Assembly: GCF_027920805.1 (NCBI RefSeq)
Contig: NZ_JANWOI010000001.1
Coordinates: 682,001-746,000 of the forward strand
DNA from: Govania unica
GTDB taxonomy: Bacteria > Pseudomonadota > Alphaproteobacteria > Sphingomonadales > Govanellaceae
Reading direction: 5' to 3'
DNA: 64,000 nt
In this document: one piece after another, positions 44,211 through 54,307 of the stretch
Layout of the letters: the number at the start of each line of letters is the position of its first letter
How positions within the stretch are numbered: the stretch's first letter is position 1
Notes under the pieces: model-generated
Databases searched by the model: none
The model's input: the letters and a program-made list of their open reading frames with translations, nothing else
Told to the model about the DNA's origin: nothing
Made by a program: the position numbers and the translations under genes

Positions 44211-47200
44211 TCAGGCGATCTGCGCCTCGGCACTGTCCGACAGCGGATAGTCAAGGCGGCTGAGCATTTCTTTGGGGCAGATCTGCCAGAATTTCTGCCG
44301 CATTTCATCCCAGTTGTTGAGAATATTTTCAGCGTGCGGTGACTGGGTTTCCTCAAAATGTTCGGTGATGAGGTTCTTCAGCTGCTGTTCCCAATGAGCT
44401 GAGGCGAGGCGTTCGGCCACCACCGTCTCATTATTGAGATAGGTGTGGAAATTCCCAACCTCGTCAAAGACAAAGGCCATGCCCCCGGTCATGCCGGCGG
44501 CGAAATTGTCGCCGACGCCGCCAAGGATCACCGCCGTGCCGCCGGTCATATATTCGCAGCCATTGGCGCCACAGCCTTCAATTACCACGGTCGCGCCCGA
44601 ATTGCGGACGGCGAACCGCTCCCCGGCCTGTCCCGCGGCGAACAGCCTGCCCGAGGTCGCACCGTACAGAACCGTGTTGCCGATGATGGTGTTGAGGTTC
44701 GAGACCAAGGGGCTTGAGGTCATGGGACGCACCAGAATGGTGCCGCCCGACAATCCCTTGCCCACATAGTCATTGGCATCGCCGAACACTTCAAGCTTCA
44801 GCCCCTGAACCGCGAAAGCGCCAAGCGACTGGCCCGCCGAGCCGCGAAGCCGCACGGTGATATGGCCGGGCTTCAGGCCGGTCATGCCGAAGCGGCGCAC
44901 GATATGCGACGAAAATCGGGTGCCGATGGCACGCTGGGTGTTCCGGACCGTATAGGTCAGTTGCATTTTTTCGCCATGTTCGAACACGGCCTGGGCATCT
45001 TCAACCATTTGCGCGTCAAGCGTATCCGGTACCGGGTTGCGCCAGACCGCGCGGGTCTTGCGGTCGCCGGGGGTGAAATCGGCCCGGGCCAGCAGCGGGT
45101 TCAAGTCAAGGTCATCCAGATGCGCGGCCCCGCGGCTCACCTGAGCCAGAAGATCCGAGCGGCCGATGATCTCGTCCAGCGTCCGCGCCCCAAGGCTCGC
45201 GAGAATTTCACGCACTTCCTCGGCGATGAAAGAAAACAGGTTCACGACCTTTTCCGGCGTGCCGATGAATTTCTTGCGGAGGTCGCCATCCTGGGTGCAG
45301 ACGCCCACCGGGCAGGTATTTGAATGGCACTGACGCACCATGATGCAGCCAAGGGCCACAAGCGATGCCGTGCCGACGCCATATTCTTCGGCCCCCAAAA
45401 GCGCACCGATCACCACATCACGGCCGGTCTTGAACCCGCCATCGACCCGCAGCGTCACCCGGTCGCGCAATTTATTGAGCGACAGCACCTGATGCACTTC
45501 CGACAGTCCCATTTCCCAAGGGGACCCCGCATGCTTGATGCTGGTCTGCGGGCTCGCGCCAGTGCCGCCGCAATGGCCTGAGATCAGGATCACATCGGCT
45601 TTGGCCTTGGCCACGCCCGCCGCGATGGTGCCGATCCCGGCTGCGGAGACCAGCTTGACGCAGACTCGCGCCGTGGGGTTGATCTGCTTCAGGTCATAGA
45701 TGAGCTGAGCCAGATCCTCGATCGAATAGATGTCATGATGCGGCGGCGGCGAGATCAGCATGACGCCGGGGGTCGAATGGCGGAGCCGGGCGATTTCCAC
45801 CGTCACCTTGAAGGACGGCAACTGGCCGCCTTCGCCGGGCTTCGCGCCCTGCGCCACCTTGATTTCGATTTCCGAGCAGTTGTTGAGATATTCGGCCGTG
45901 ACACCGAACCGGCCCGACGCGATCTGCTTGATCGGTGAGTTCGGATTGTCCCCGTTCTCACGCGGCCGATAACGTTCCGAGCCTTCGCCGCCTTCGCCCG
46001 ACGACGATTTCGCGCCAATGCGGTTCATGGCGATGGTCAGCGTCTCATGGGCCTCGGGCGACAGGGCGCCAAGCGACATGCCGGGCGTGATGAAGCGCTT
46101 GCGGATTTCGGTGATCGACTCGACTTCTTCCAGGGACGTGGGCGTCGCGGCCTTTTTGAAATCCAGCAGATCCCGGAGGTTGATCGGCGGCATGTCATGC
46201 AGCGCCTGCGAATATTTCGCGAACAGCGAATAGCTGTCGGTCGCCACCGCCTGCTGCATCAGATGGATCAGTTGGCCATCGAAGGAATGCACCTCGCCAC
46301 CCCGGCGATAGCGATAAAGCCCGCCGATGGGCAGCGTCACCACATCCTCGCGGAATGCCTTTTCATGCTGTTCCAGCAGTTTTTTCTGCATCCCGGCGAA
46401 ACCGATGCCGGAGATTTTCGACGGCATGCCGGGGAAGAATTCCGCCACCAGCGCACGGCTCAGCCCCACCGCCTCGAAATTATAACCGCCGCGATAGGAA
46501 CTGATGACCGAGATCCCCATCTTGGCGATGATCTTCAGCAGGCCCTGATTGATGGCCTCGCGGAAATTCTCGGCGCAGTTCTCGATGCTGAGATCGCCAA
46601 ACAGCCCGCGCCGCTGGCGGTCGGCAATGCATTCCTGCGCGAGATAAGCATTGACCGTGGTCGCGCCGACGCCGATCAGCACGGCGAAATAATGGGTATC
46701 GAGACATTCGGCCGAGCGAATGTTGATGGATGTATAAGACCGCAGGCCATGACGCATCAGATGGGAATGAACCCCGCCCGCCGCCAGAATCATCGGGATC
46801 GGAGCGCGGCTGGCGTTCACGCCTTCGTCAGTCAGGAACAACTGCCCCATGCCCGAACGCACGGCGTCCTCGGCTTCCGACCGGATGCGCTTCATGGCGT
46901 CTTTGAGGGCGTCCGGGCCACCGTCTACCGGGAAGGTGCAATCGATGACCTGTGCGGTTTCGCCCCAGAATTTCAACAGTACGTCATATTCGGCATTGGT
47001 CAGCACCGGCGAATTCAGCACCAGCACATTGGTCTGACTTTCGCTTTGGTCGAGCACGTTGTTGAAATTGCCGAACCGCGTCTTCAGGCTCATGACGCGA
47101 TGTTCGCGCAAGGAATCGATGGGCGGGTTGGTGACCTGGCTGAAATTCTGGCGGAAATAATGGCTCAAGGGTCGGTATTGGCTCGACAGCACCGCAAGCG

Positions 47201-48761
47201 GGGTGTCGTCGCCCATGGAGCCGATGGCTTCCTTCGCGTCCTCGGCCATGGGATGAAGGATCAGCTCCAGATCCTCGATGGTCATGCCGACCGTCACCTG
47301 ATAGCGGCGCAGGCGATCCTTGTCGAAGGTCGGGGTCTCAGTCAGCGACTTGCGCGCGACGATATCCTCGAAGGTTTTGAAATTCTTGACCCAATCCTGA
47401 TAGGGATGTTCACCGGCAAGCTTGTCCTTAAGCTCGCGGTCATGAAAGAACCGGCCTTCCTCAAGATCGACACCGATCATCTGGCCGGGCCCCAAGCGGC
47501 CCTTTTCCTTCACCTGCGCCTCAGGCACCAGCACCATGCCGGTTTCCGAGCCGACGACCAGCAAACCATCGGTGGTGATGGTGTAACGCATGGGGCGCAG
47601 GCCATTGCGATCGAGCCCCGCAACCACCCAGCGACCGTCAGTGGCAGCCAGCGCCGCCGGGCCGTCCCACGGCTCCATGACCGAGTTCGCATAGGCATAC
47701 ATGGCGCGGTGCGCATCCGGCATGGATGAAGTCTTTTTCGACCAGCTTTCCGGGATCAGCAGCGTTTTCACAAGCGGCGCGGTACGCCCCGCGCGCACCA
47801 TGACCTCGAACACGGCATCCAGGGATGAACTGTCCGATCCGCCCGCCGGGATGACCGGCTTGATAACGTCCGAATATTCGCCAAAGGCCATGGCGGCCAT
47901 TTTGATTTCGTGGTTGCGCATCCAGTTGCGGTTGCCGCGAATGGTGTTGATCTCGCCGTTATGCGCCAACATGCGGAACGGCTGCGCGAGCCACCAGGTG
48001 GGGAAGGTGTTGGTCGAATAACGTTGATGATAAATGGCGAAATTCGACACGAAGCGTTCGTCGAGCAGGTCGGGATAAAACACCGACAACTGTTCTGCGA
48101 GAAACAGGCCCTTATAGATGATCGACCGGCAGCTGAGCGTGCAGACGTAGAAGTCCTTGATATGCGCGGCCAGCACCGCTTTTTCGATCTTGCGGCGGAT
48201 CAGATACAATTCGCGTTCGAACTGCTCGTCATCGACGCCCTTATGGTTGCCGATGATGATCTGTTCGATTTCCGGCCGGGTCGCATTGGCCTTTTCCCCG
48301 GTGACTGAGGCATTGACCGGCACCTGACGCCAGCCATAGATGTAATAATCAAGCTCCAGAATTTCGGTTTCGACAATGGCGCGGCAGGTTTCCTGCGCCG
48401 CCATGTCGGTACGCGGCAGAAAGATCATGCCGACGGCAAGCTTGCCGTCCTTCGCCTTATGCCCGGCGCGCGAGACCTGCTCGCGGAAAAAGTCCTGTGG
48501 GATGGCCACATGGATCCCGGCGCCGTCCCCGGTCTTGCCATCGGCATCCACCGCTCCGCGATGCCACACGGCTTTCAGGGCATCGATTCCGCTCTGCACC
48601 ACCCGACGGCTCGGCTTGCCATCGATCGAGGCCACAAGCCCGACACCGCAAGCATCATGCTCATCCGCCGGATCATACATGCCGTCACGCGCAAGCCGCT
48701 CGCGTTCGGCTTCCATCCAGGCAACCATTTCAAAGCCGTTCATGTCGGTTTTCTCTGTCAT
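44211..48761 (-). CDS. gltB: Glutamate synthase large (alpha) subunit
   Basis: GltB makes glutamate from glutamine and 2-oxoglutarate with electrons from GltD. The 1516-aa product begins with a short propeptide; the mature nucleophile would be Cys38 (HDACGVGLVASIDG) of the class II glutamine amidotransferase domain. Central and FMN-binding domains follow, with the 3Fe-4S cluster segment CIMVRQCHSNTCPVGVC and a C-terminal GXGXG beta-helix (GNTVLYGATSGRLFAAGQAGERF). The ATG at 48761 is used; ATG 48743 (MNGFEM) is an alternative. gltD lies just upstream. Confidence 0.97.
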   Translation of the reverse strand: MTEKTDMNGFEMVAWMEAERERLARDGMYDPADEHDACGVGLVASIDGKPSRRVVQSGIDALKAVWHRGAVDADGKTGDGAGIHVAIPQDFFREQVSRAGHKAKDGKLAVGMIFLPRTDMAAQETCRAIVETEILELDYYIYGWRQVPVNASVTGEKANATRPEIEQIIIGNHKGVDDEQFERELYLIRRKIEKAVLAAHIKDFYVCTLSCRSIIYKGLFLAEQLSVFYPDLLDERFVSNFAIYHQRYSTNTFPTWWLAQPFRMLAHNGEINTIRGNRNWMRNHEIKMAAMAFGEYSDVIKPVIPAGGSDSSSLDAVFEVMVRAGRTAPLVKTLLIPESWSKKTSSMPDAHRAMYAYANSVMEPWDGPAALAATDGRWVVAGLDRNGLRPMRYTITTDGLLVVGSETGMVLVPEAQVKEKGRLGPGQMIGVDLEEGRFFHDRELKDKLAGEHPYQDWVKNFKTFEDIVARKSLTETPTFDKDRLRRYQVTVGMTIEDLELILHPMAEDAKEAIGSMGDDTPLAVLSSQYRPLSHYFRQNFSQVTNPPIDSLREHRVMSLKTRFGNFNNVLDQSESQTNVLVLNSPVLTNAEYDVLLKFWGETAQVIDCTFPVDGGPDALKDAMKRIRSEAEDAVRSGMGQLFLTDEGVNASRAPIPMILAAGGVHSHLMRHGLRSYTSINIRSAECLDTHYFAVLIGVGATTVNAYLAQECIADRQRRGLFGDLSIENCAENFREAINQGLLKIIAKMGISVISSYRGGYNFEAVGLSRALVAEFFPGMPSKISGIGFAGMQKKLLEQHEKAFREDVVTLPIGGLYRYRRGGEVHSFDGQLIHLMQQAVATDSYSLFAKYSQALHDMPPINLRDLLDFKKAATPTSLEEVESITEIRKRFITPGMSLGALSPEAHETLTIAMNRIGAKSSSGEGGEGSERYRPRENGDNPNSPIKQIASGRFGVTAEYLNNCSEIEIKVAQGAKPGEGGQLPSFKVTVEIARLRHSTPGVMLISPPPHHDIYSIEDLAQLIYDLKQINPTARVCVKLVSAAGIGTIAAGVAKAKADVILISGHCGGTGASPQTSIKHAGSPWEMGLSEVHQVLSLNKLRDRVTLRVDGGFKTGRDVVIGALLGAEEYGVGTASLVALGCIMVRQCHSNTCPVGVCTQDGDLRKKFIGTPEKVVNLFSFIAEEVREILASLGARTLDEIIGRSDLLAQVSRGAAHLDDLDLNPLLARADFTPGDRKTRAVWRNPVPDTLDAQMVEDAQAVFEHGEKMQLTYTVRNTQRAIGTRFSSHIVRRFGMTGLKPGHITVRLRGSAGQSLGAFAVQGLKLEVFGDANDYVGKGLSGGTILVRPMTSSPLVSNLNTIIGNTVLYGATSGRLFAAGQAGERFAVRNSGATVVIEGCGANGCEYMTGGTAVILGGVGDNFAAGMTGGMAFVFDEVGNFHTYLNNETVVAERLASAHWEQQLKNLITEHFEETQSPHAENILNNWDEMRQKFWQICPKEMLSRLDYPLSDSAEAQIA

Positions 48762-48778
48762 TGTCCGTGGTCTTGGAA

Positions 48779-50239
48779 TTATTCGGCTGCGGCCCTGAGG
48801 CTGGCCCGCGCCTGTAAATACTGGTGAACGCTCGTCGCCGCCTCCCGTCCGTCACGGATGGCCCAGACCACCAGAGACGCGCCGCGCACGATATCGCCGA
48901 CGGCGAACACGCCATCCAGATTGGTCATGGCGGTGCTGTGATCGGCCTTCACCGTGCCCCAGCGGGTGACCGCGAGCTCCGGGGCCTTGAACAGTACCGG
49001 CAGATTTTCAGGATCGAATCCAAGGGCCTTGATCACCAGATCGGCCGGGATGGTTTCGTGGTGATCCTTGATCGGTTCGGGCGAGCGGCGGCCGGTTGCG
49101 TCGGGCGCGCCGAGACGCATTTTCTGGACGATCACGCCGGCAACGTCGCCCGCGCCATCTTTCGCCTGCCCATCCTTGCCGGTGAAGCCCAGGGGAGCTG
49201 ACAGCCAGACGAACTCGACGCCTTCTTCTTCGGCGTTCGCGACTTCGCGCATGGAGCCCGGCATATTGTCCTTGTCGCGGCGATAGAGGCATTTGACCGA
49301 AAGCGCACCCTGACGCACGGCGGTGCGCACGCAATCCATGGCGGTGTCGCCGCCGCCGATCACGACCACATGCTTGCCCTTGGCATCAAGCGCGCCGCTG
49401 TCGAACGCAGGCACGGCATCGCCGAGGCTTTTGCGGTTCGAGGCGATGAGATAATCGAGGGCGGCGACCACATTCTTCAGTCCCGCGCCCGGCACCTGAA
49501 CATCGCGCGCCTTATAGACGCCGGTGGCGATGATGACGCTGTCATGGCGGGCGCGCAGATCCTGCAGCGTGGCGTCGCGGCCGACTTCGAAATTGAGATG
49601 GAACTGAACCCCGCTATCCTCATATTGCTTCTGACGGCGGAGCACGATGTCCTTTTCAAGCTTGAAGCCCGGGATGCCATAGACCAGCAATCCGCCAACG
49701 CGGTCATGGCGGTCATAGACATGGACGGCATAGCCCTTGCGGCGCAGGCTCTCGGCCGCGGCGAGGCCGCCCGGGCCGGCGCCGATGATGCCGACCGACA
49801 GGCCGTTTTCGGTTTTGGGGGCAAAGGTCTTGACCCAGCCTTTTTCCCAGGCGGTATCGGTGATGTATTTTTCGACCGAGCCGATGGTGACGGAACTGAA
49901 ATCCTTTTCGATCACGCAATTGCCTTCGCACAGCCGATCCTGCGGGCAGATGCGGCCGCACATCTCGGGGAAGGTATTGGTCGCGCTCGACAATTCATAG
50001 GCTTCCTCAAGCCGGCCTTCAGCCGTCAGCTTGAGCCAGTCGGGGATATTGTTCTGCAGCGGGCAATGGATCTGGCAATAGGGGATGCCGCATTGCGAAC
50101 AGCGTGAGGCTTGTTCGCTTGCCTTGTCGGTGGCGAAGCGCTGGTAGATCTCCTGAAAGTCATTCGTCCGGTCCGTGGCCTTGCGTTTGTCGGGCATGGC
50201 TTGGGCGAGGGAGACGAATTTTAGCATTTTCTGCGCCAT
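48779..50239 (-). CDS. gltD: Glutamate synthase small (beta) subunit
   Basis: GltD supplies electrons from NADPH to GltB through FAD and iron-sulphur clusters. The 486-aa product has the N-terminal cluster region CSQCGIPYCQIHCPLQNNIPDWL and CGRICPQDRLCEGNC. The FAD GxGxxG is VGIIGAGPGGLAAAESLRRKGYAV and the NADPH GxGxxA is VVVIGGGDTAMDC. It precedes gltB by 17 bp on the same strand, consistent with one operon. The gap upstream of the start is about 400 bp. Confidence 0.97.
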   Translation of the reverse strand: MAQKMLKFVSLAQAMPDKRKATDRTNDFQEIYQRFATDKASEQASRCSQCGIPYCQIHCPLQNNIPDWLKLTAEGRLEEAYELSSATNTFPEMCGRICPQDRLCEGNCVIEKDFSSVTIGSVEKYITDTAWEKGWVKTFAPKTENGLSVGIIGAGPGGLAAAESLRRKGYAVHVYDRHDRVGGLLVYGIPGFKLEKDIVLRRQKQYEDSGVQFHLNFEVGRDATLQDLRARHDSVIIATGVYKARDVQVPGAGLKNVVAALDYLIASNRKSLGDAVPAFDSGALDAKGKHVVVIGGGDTAMDCVRTAVRQGALSVKCLYRRDKDNMPGSMREVANAEEEGVEFVWLSAPLGFTGKDGQAKDGAGDVAGVIVQKMRLGAPDATGRRSPEPIKDHHETIPADLVIKALGFDPENLPVLFKAPELAVTRWGTVKADHSTAMTNLDGVFAVGDIVRGASLVVWAIRDGREAATSVHQYLQARASLRAAAE

Positions 50240-50562
50240 CGGGGTCTTCCGTCTGTTGACCGGACCGTTTGCACGGTCCGGTCCGATCCAGATTTTGTAG
50301 ATCTATTTTTTTAAGCTTTTTGATTTCTCTGCGCCCTCGCATTGATTGGGCCTGCGCAGTATATCAACGAAAAAAGCCATCGCAAAGCAAAAATCGTTCA
50401 ATAGGTCAGTATATGAGACCTATTAATCTTCGAATGTTGTTTTTGCGGGCAAAATGGCGGGTTCTGTCGTGTGTCTTTCTGAATAATAGGTCCGAAACGA
50501 TACTATATTGAAATATTGTTATCCAGCACGGGGATATGGAGCGGCGAATCACCCTGCGCATA

Positions 50563-50602
50563 GCAAAGCAGCGTCCTCCGGTTCCGGGGGACGCTGCTTT
50601 GC
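50563..50602. other. Perfect inverted repeat between gltD and the NDUFA9-like gene
   Basis: GCAAAGCAGCGTCCTCCG and CGGGGGACGCTGCTTTGC form an 18-bp stem (one T-G wobble) with a 4-base GTTC loop. There is no T run on either side, so it is not a simple Rho-independent terminator. It lies in the 400-bp gap downstream of the NDUFA9-like gene. Confidence 0.8.
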
Positions 50603-50638
50603 GAATACTTACAAGATATGTCTCGGAGTCGGCTCGGT

Positions 50639-51604
50639 TCAGTGCGCGCGGAGCGGAGCAAATTCGCCCTTGCTGCGGTAACGGCCGAGATAGGTCGGGG
50701 CAATGACTTCAAGCGAGGTGGGCTGGATGCCAAGCTCGGCAAAGCCTGCGGTCTCCCCGCTCGTCACATTGTCGTGGGCAAGCAGGCGCACCTGATCCAA
50801 GGTCAAAAGCGGTTTGGGCAGCAGGCCAAGGAAGGCGGCCTGAAACCGGGCCAGGCCGAAGGGCAGGCTGATCAGCATCCGCTCGCGCCCGATTTCCTTC
50901 AGCAGATAGGTCAGGATCTCGCGGAAGCTATAGACGCGCGGACCGCCGAGCTCAAACGTCTTGCCTGCTGTTTGCGGGCGCAACAGGATGGTGACCACGG
51001 CCTCGGCCACATCACCCACATAGACCGGCTGAAACCGGGTCTTGCCGCCGCCGATCAGCGGCAGGGCCGGGGTAAATTTGGCCAGACGGGCAAAGCGATT
51101 GAGGAAATTGTCATCAGGGCCGAACACCACGCTCGGGCGCAGGATGGTGACGCCGGGAAAAGCCTCCCGCGCGGCGCTCTCGCCTGCGGCCTTGGTTCGC
51201 GCATAGGCCGAGTCTGACTGTGGATTGGCGCCAAGGGCCGACACCTGCACCAGCCGCTTGACCCCGGCGGCGGTCGCGGCGGCTGCCACATGAGCGGCGC
51301 CTGCGCTGTGGATGTCCGCGAAACTCTGAGGACCGCTTTCATAAAGCACGCCTACAAGATTGATAACCGCGTCAGCCCCGGCGACGGCGGCGGCCACCGA
51401 ACCCTGATGGCGGATATTGGCCTGAACGATCTGGATCTGGCCGACCGAGCCCATGGGCTTCAGGAACAGGGCCGAATTCGGGTTACGCACGGCAACGCGC
51501 ACGCGGCTCCCGGCTTCCGCCAGGCGCTTGACAATGCTGCGCCCGAGAAACCCCGAACCGCCGAAAACCGTCACAAGCTGTCCAGTCATGGGGCGTCCAG
51601 CCAT
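50639..51604 (-). CDS. NAD(P)-binding protein, complex I NDUFA9-like
   Basis: The 321-aa product has an atypical SDR fold with VTVFGGSGFLGRSIVKRLAEAG near the start, ALFLKPMG, VINLVGVLYESG and VSALGANPQSDSAYARTKAAGE. This matches the NDUFA9/39-kDa complex I accessory-protein family, common in alphaproteobacteria. It may aid complex I assembly or stability. The ATG at 51604 has AAGGA about 8 bp upstream. Further in-frame extension upstream lacks coding character. Confidence 0.85.
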   Translation of the reverse strand: MAGRPMTGQLVTVFGGSGFLGRSIVKRLAEAGSRVRVAVRNPNSALFLKPMGSVGQIQIVQANIRHQGSVAAAVAGADAVINLVGVLYESGPQSFADIHSAGAAHVAAAATAAGVKRLVQVSALGANPQSDSAYARTKAAGESAAREAFPGVTILRPSVVFGPDDNFLNRFARLAKFTPALPLIGGGKTRFQPVYVGDVAEAVVTILLRPQTAGKTFELGGPRVYSFREILTYLLKEIGRERMLISLPFGLARFQAAFLGLLPKPLLTLDQVRLLAHDNVTSGETAGFAELGIQPTSLEVIAPTYLGRYRSKGEFAPLRAH

Positions 51605-51741
51605 GGGTCGTGTCCTTCCTGTGAAGCGACCGCGATCGGGCCGCGAGTATCCGAGAGCCGACTGGTAGCAAAAAAACACCCAGGACTCTAGGGCAATATG
51701 CCCGTTTTGCAGGGACAAGGAAAAATCCTTATGGAGAACGC

Positions 51742-51770
51742 TTGACATTAAGGGGCGCGCCCAGTAATTC
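51742..51770 (+). promoter_or_regulatory. Predicted promoter of tRNA-Leu
   Basis: TTGACA and TAATTC are separated by 17 bp, and the mature tRNA begins 20 bp downstream, a typical distance for a tRNA gene. Confidence 0.75.
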
Positions 51771-51789
51771 CCTGATCACGATCTGAAGT

Positions 51790-51876
51790 GCCCAGGTGGC
51801 GGAATTGGTAGACGCACTAGCTTCAGGTGCTAGCGCTCGCAAGGGCGTGGAGGTTCGAGTCCTCTCCTGGGCACCA
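51790..51876 (+). tRNA. tRNA-Leu, anticodon CAG
   Basis: An 87-nt cloverleaf with acceptor GCCCAGG/CCTGGGC, D-arm GGAATTGGTAGACGC, anticodon loop TTCAGGT (CAG reads CUG), a long variable arm typical of class II tRNAs, T-loop TTCGAGT and an encoded CCA end. Confidence 0.97.
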
Positions 51877-52151
51877 TTAACACGTTGAGATCATTTATGA
51901 TTTCCGTGTTTTGCAGAAAACGTATCCCGACGTATAGAGCTGTTCAAAGTCTCAGCTGGTTCTGAGAACTTCGGCCTGTCCCAAACCAATAAAATCCCTA
52001 TCCAACTGACTCTGATACGGCGGCAAGCATAATGGCCGTCTGTGTCGGGCTGGCAGTTCCTGTCGAGTGGTGTTTATGACAGGATATGGTCGGTCTTGCG
52101 CGGCATTGGGACTGACTGCAATCTAATTGGAGCACGCACGGGAGACCCTGC
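51877..52151. other. Gap between tRNA-Leu and ltrA
   Basis: No supported gene. A 22-codon open frame at 51897-51965 (MISVFCRKRIPTY...) could be an eroded fragment, but nothing else supports this. The rest shows no repeats or strong promoter. Confidence 0.5.
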
Positions 52152-53420
52152 ATGAGCACCACGACGCCGAGCCCGGAAACGCTTCACCATCATGCTCAGG
52201 GGATGAGCGGCCGCGATCCGCATGAGGCGCACCGGGTCGCGACTCCGCTTGAGCTGCTGTTCGACCTGACGTTTGCGACAACCTTCGGCTTTGCCGCCGC
52301 TCAGCTCGCCCATGTGATGGCGGAGGGGCATTATGCTGTGGCCTTGATCGGCTTCGGCTTCGCGACCTTTGCCATTTGCTGGGCCTGGATCAATTTCTCC
52401 TGGTTCGCCTCGGCCTATGATACCGACGACTGGATTTTCCGTGTCGTCACCATGGTGCAGATGATTGGTGTGCTGGTGCTGGCGATCGGCCTGCCGCGTA
52501 TGTTCAAATCCATCGATCAGGGGGCGCATCTCGACAGTTCGATCATGGTGCTCGGCTATGTGATCATGCGCGGCGCCATGATTTTCCAATGGTTGCGGGC
52601 AGCCAGGCAGGATCCCGCCCGCCGCCGTACCTGCCTCACCTATGCCGTCGCCATCTCGATCGCGCAGGTTGGTTGGGTGGCACAGCTCATTGCGGACTTC
52701 TCCGTCGACACGAGCATTATGCTCTCCTGTCTTCTTGCACTCATCGAAATGTCCGGGCCGGTGATCGCGGAGGGCAAGGATGGCGGCACCCCCTGGCACG
52801 CCCATCATATTGCCGAGCGCTACAGCCTGTTCGCCATCATCGCCCTTGGCGAAGGGGTCGTGGGGACGGTCGCGACCTTATCGGCGGTGGTGGAGGAGCA
52901 GGGCTGGACCATGGACGCGGCGCTGGTCGGCATTGCAGGTATGGGGCTGACGTTCGGCATCTGGTGGGTTTATTACCTGCTGCCGTCGGCTCAGGTGCTG
53001 CATGCGAACCGCAATCGGGCTTTCGGCTGGGGCTACGGCCAGATTGTGATCATTGCGGCCATCGTCGCGACGGGCGCCGGGTTGCATGTGGCGGCCTATT
53101 TTATTCATCACAAGACCCAGATCGGTCCAGTCGTGACCCTGCTCAGTACCGCCATTCCGGTCAGCGTGTTTCTGGGCTCGATCTATGCGATTCATTACCA
53201 TCTGCTGCGCCGTTTTAACGCCTTCCAGGCATGGTTGCTGTTTGCGAGCGCCGCAGTGGTGCTGGTCGCGGTTCTCGCTGCCCTGTCCGGTGTGGATATG
53301 GCGGTCTGCCTTGTTATTCTGATGCTGGCGCCAGCCGTGACGGTCGTCGGCTATGAAATTCTCGGTCATCGCCACGAGGCGGAGGCGCTTAAGAGCGCGG
53401 CGCAACGGACAGGGCCTTAG
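52152..53420 (+). CDS. Low temperature requirement protein A (LtrA)
   Basis: The 422-aa protein is rich in membrane segments (about ten, from FDLTFATTFGFAAAQLAHVM to VLVAVLAALSGVDMAVCLVILMLAPAVTVVGYEILG), with a conserved HHIAERYSLFAIIALGEGVV region. That matches the LtrA family, first linked to cold growth in Listeria. Its molecular function is not established. It is flanked by tRNA-Leu and RNase D. Confidence 0.85.
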   Translation: MSTTTPSPETLHHHAQGMSGRDPHEAHRVATPLELLFDLTFATTFGFAAAQLAHVMAEGHYAVALIGFGFATFAICWAWINFSWFASAYDTDDWIFRVVTMVQMIGVLVLAIGLPRMFKSIDQGAHLDSSIMVLGYVIMRGAMIFQWLRAARQDPARRRTCLTYAVAISIAQVGWVAQLIADFSVDTSIMLSCLLALIEMSGPVIAEGKDGGTPWHAHHIAERYSLFAIIALGEGVVGTVATLSAVVEEQGWTMDAALVGIAGMGLTFGIWWVYYLLPSAQVLHANRNRAFGWGYGQIVIIAAIVATGAGLHVAAYFIHHKTQIGPVVTLLSTAIPVSVFLGSIYAIHYHLLRRFNAFQAWLLFASAAVVLVAVLAALSGVDMAVCLVILMLAPAVTVVGYEILGHRHEAEALKSAAQRTGP

Positions 53421-53506
53421 CCGTGTTAGGGGGGGGCATAACAGAACTGGTTCCCTCTCGGCGTGAAGTGATCTAGTGTCCGCCAAAGATCTTTCGGAGG
53501 CAGTTC

Positions 53507-54124
53507 ATGAAAATTCATCTTCACCAGCGCGATCTCCCCGACGACCTGAGTTTCGCGGGCGTTGAGGCTGTGGCGGTTGACAGCGAAACCATGGGGCTGT
53601 TGCCGATCCGCGACCGGCTTTGCCTGGTGCAATTGTCGGCCGGGGACGGGGTTTGTCATCTGGTGCAGGTCGCCCCCGGGCAGACCGAAGCCCCGAACCT
53701 CAAGCGACTCATGGAAGATCCGAAGATCGTCAAGCTGTTCCATTATGCGCGCTTTGATATCGCCGTGCTGCGCCATGGGCTTGGCATCGAGACGACGCCG
53801 CTTTATTGCACCAAGATCGTCTCCAAACTGGTGCGCACCTATACGGATCGTCACGGCTTGAAGGATCTGTGCCGGGAACTGCTTGGGGTCGACATGTCGA
53901 AGCAGCAGCAGTCGTCGGACTGGGGGGCGGAGACGCTGACCGAGGCGCAGCTCGCCTATGCGGCGTCGGATGTGTTGCATCTGCATGAATTGCGGGTGAA
54001 GCTTAATGCCATGCTGGATCGGATTGGCCGTCGTAAGCTGGCGGAGGATGCATTTGCCTTCCTGCCGTCGCGGGCTGAGCTCGACCTGCTTGGCTGGGGC
54101 GAGCAGGATATATTCTCGCATTGA
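53507..54124 (+). CDS. rnd: Ribonuclease D-like 3'-5' exonuclease (short form)
   Basis: The 205-aa product contains only the DEDD exonuclease domain. Catalytic residues Asp25 and Glu27 (VAVDSETMGLLP), Asp84 (FHYARFDIAVL) and Tyr151/Asp155 (LAYAASDVLHLHEL) are all in place, so it is of the DEDDy type. The C-terminal HRDC domains of standard RNase D are absent. Short forms of this size are common in alphaproteobacteria and probably trim tRNA 3' ends or stable RNAs. Confidence 0.9.
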   Translation: MKIHLHQRDLPDDLSFAGVEAVAVDSETMGLLPIRDRLCLVQLSAGDGVCHLVQVAPGQTEAPNLKRLMEDPKIVKLFHYARFDIAVLRHGLGIETTPLYCTKIVSKLVRTYTDRHGLKDLCRELLGVDMSKQQQSSDWGAETLTEAQLAYAASDVLHLHELRVKLNAMLDRIGRRKLAEDAFAFLPSRAELDLLGWGEQDIFSH

Positions 54125-54307
54125 GGATAGTCGGGCTCGCGTCTTGTTGGACGGTCCAGTTTTCCTCGAGGAAATATTGATATTTTGCAAAAACTCACCG
54201 AATATCTTCGGGTGAGCTCTGACGGCATGACTTTTGCTTACGGGCCTGTTATCAGGGTGGCCTGTTATCAGGCATGACGGCAGGACACGAGACGGGAAGC
54301 GGACCAG

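Noticed and set aside
46047-47729. Long plus-strand frame opposite gltB.
   Set aside because: Shadow of gltB with no domain features or ribosome binding site.
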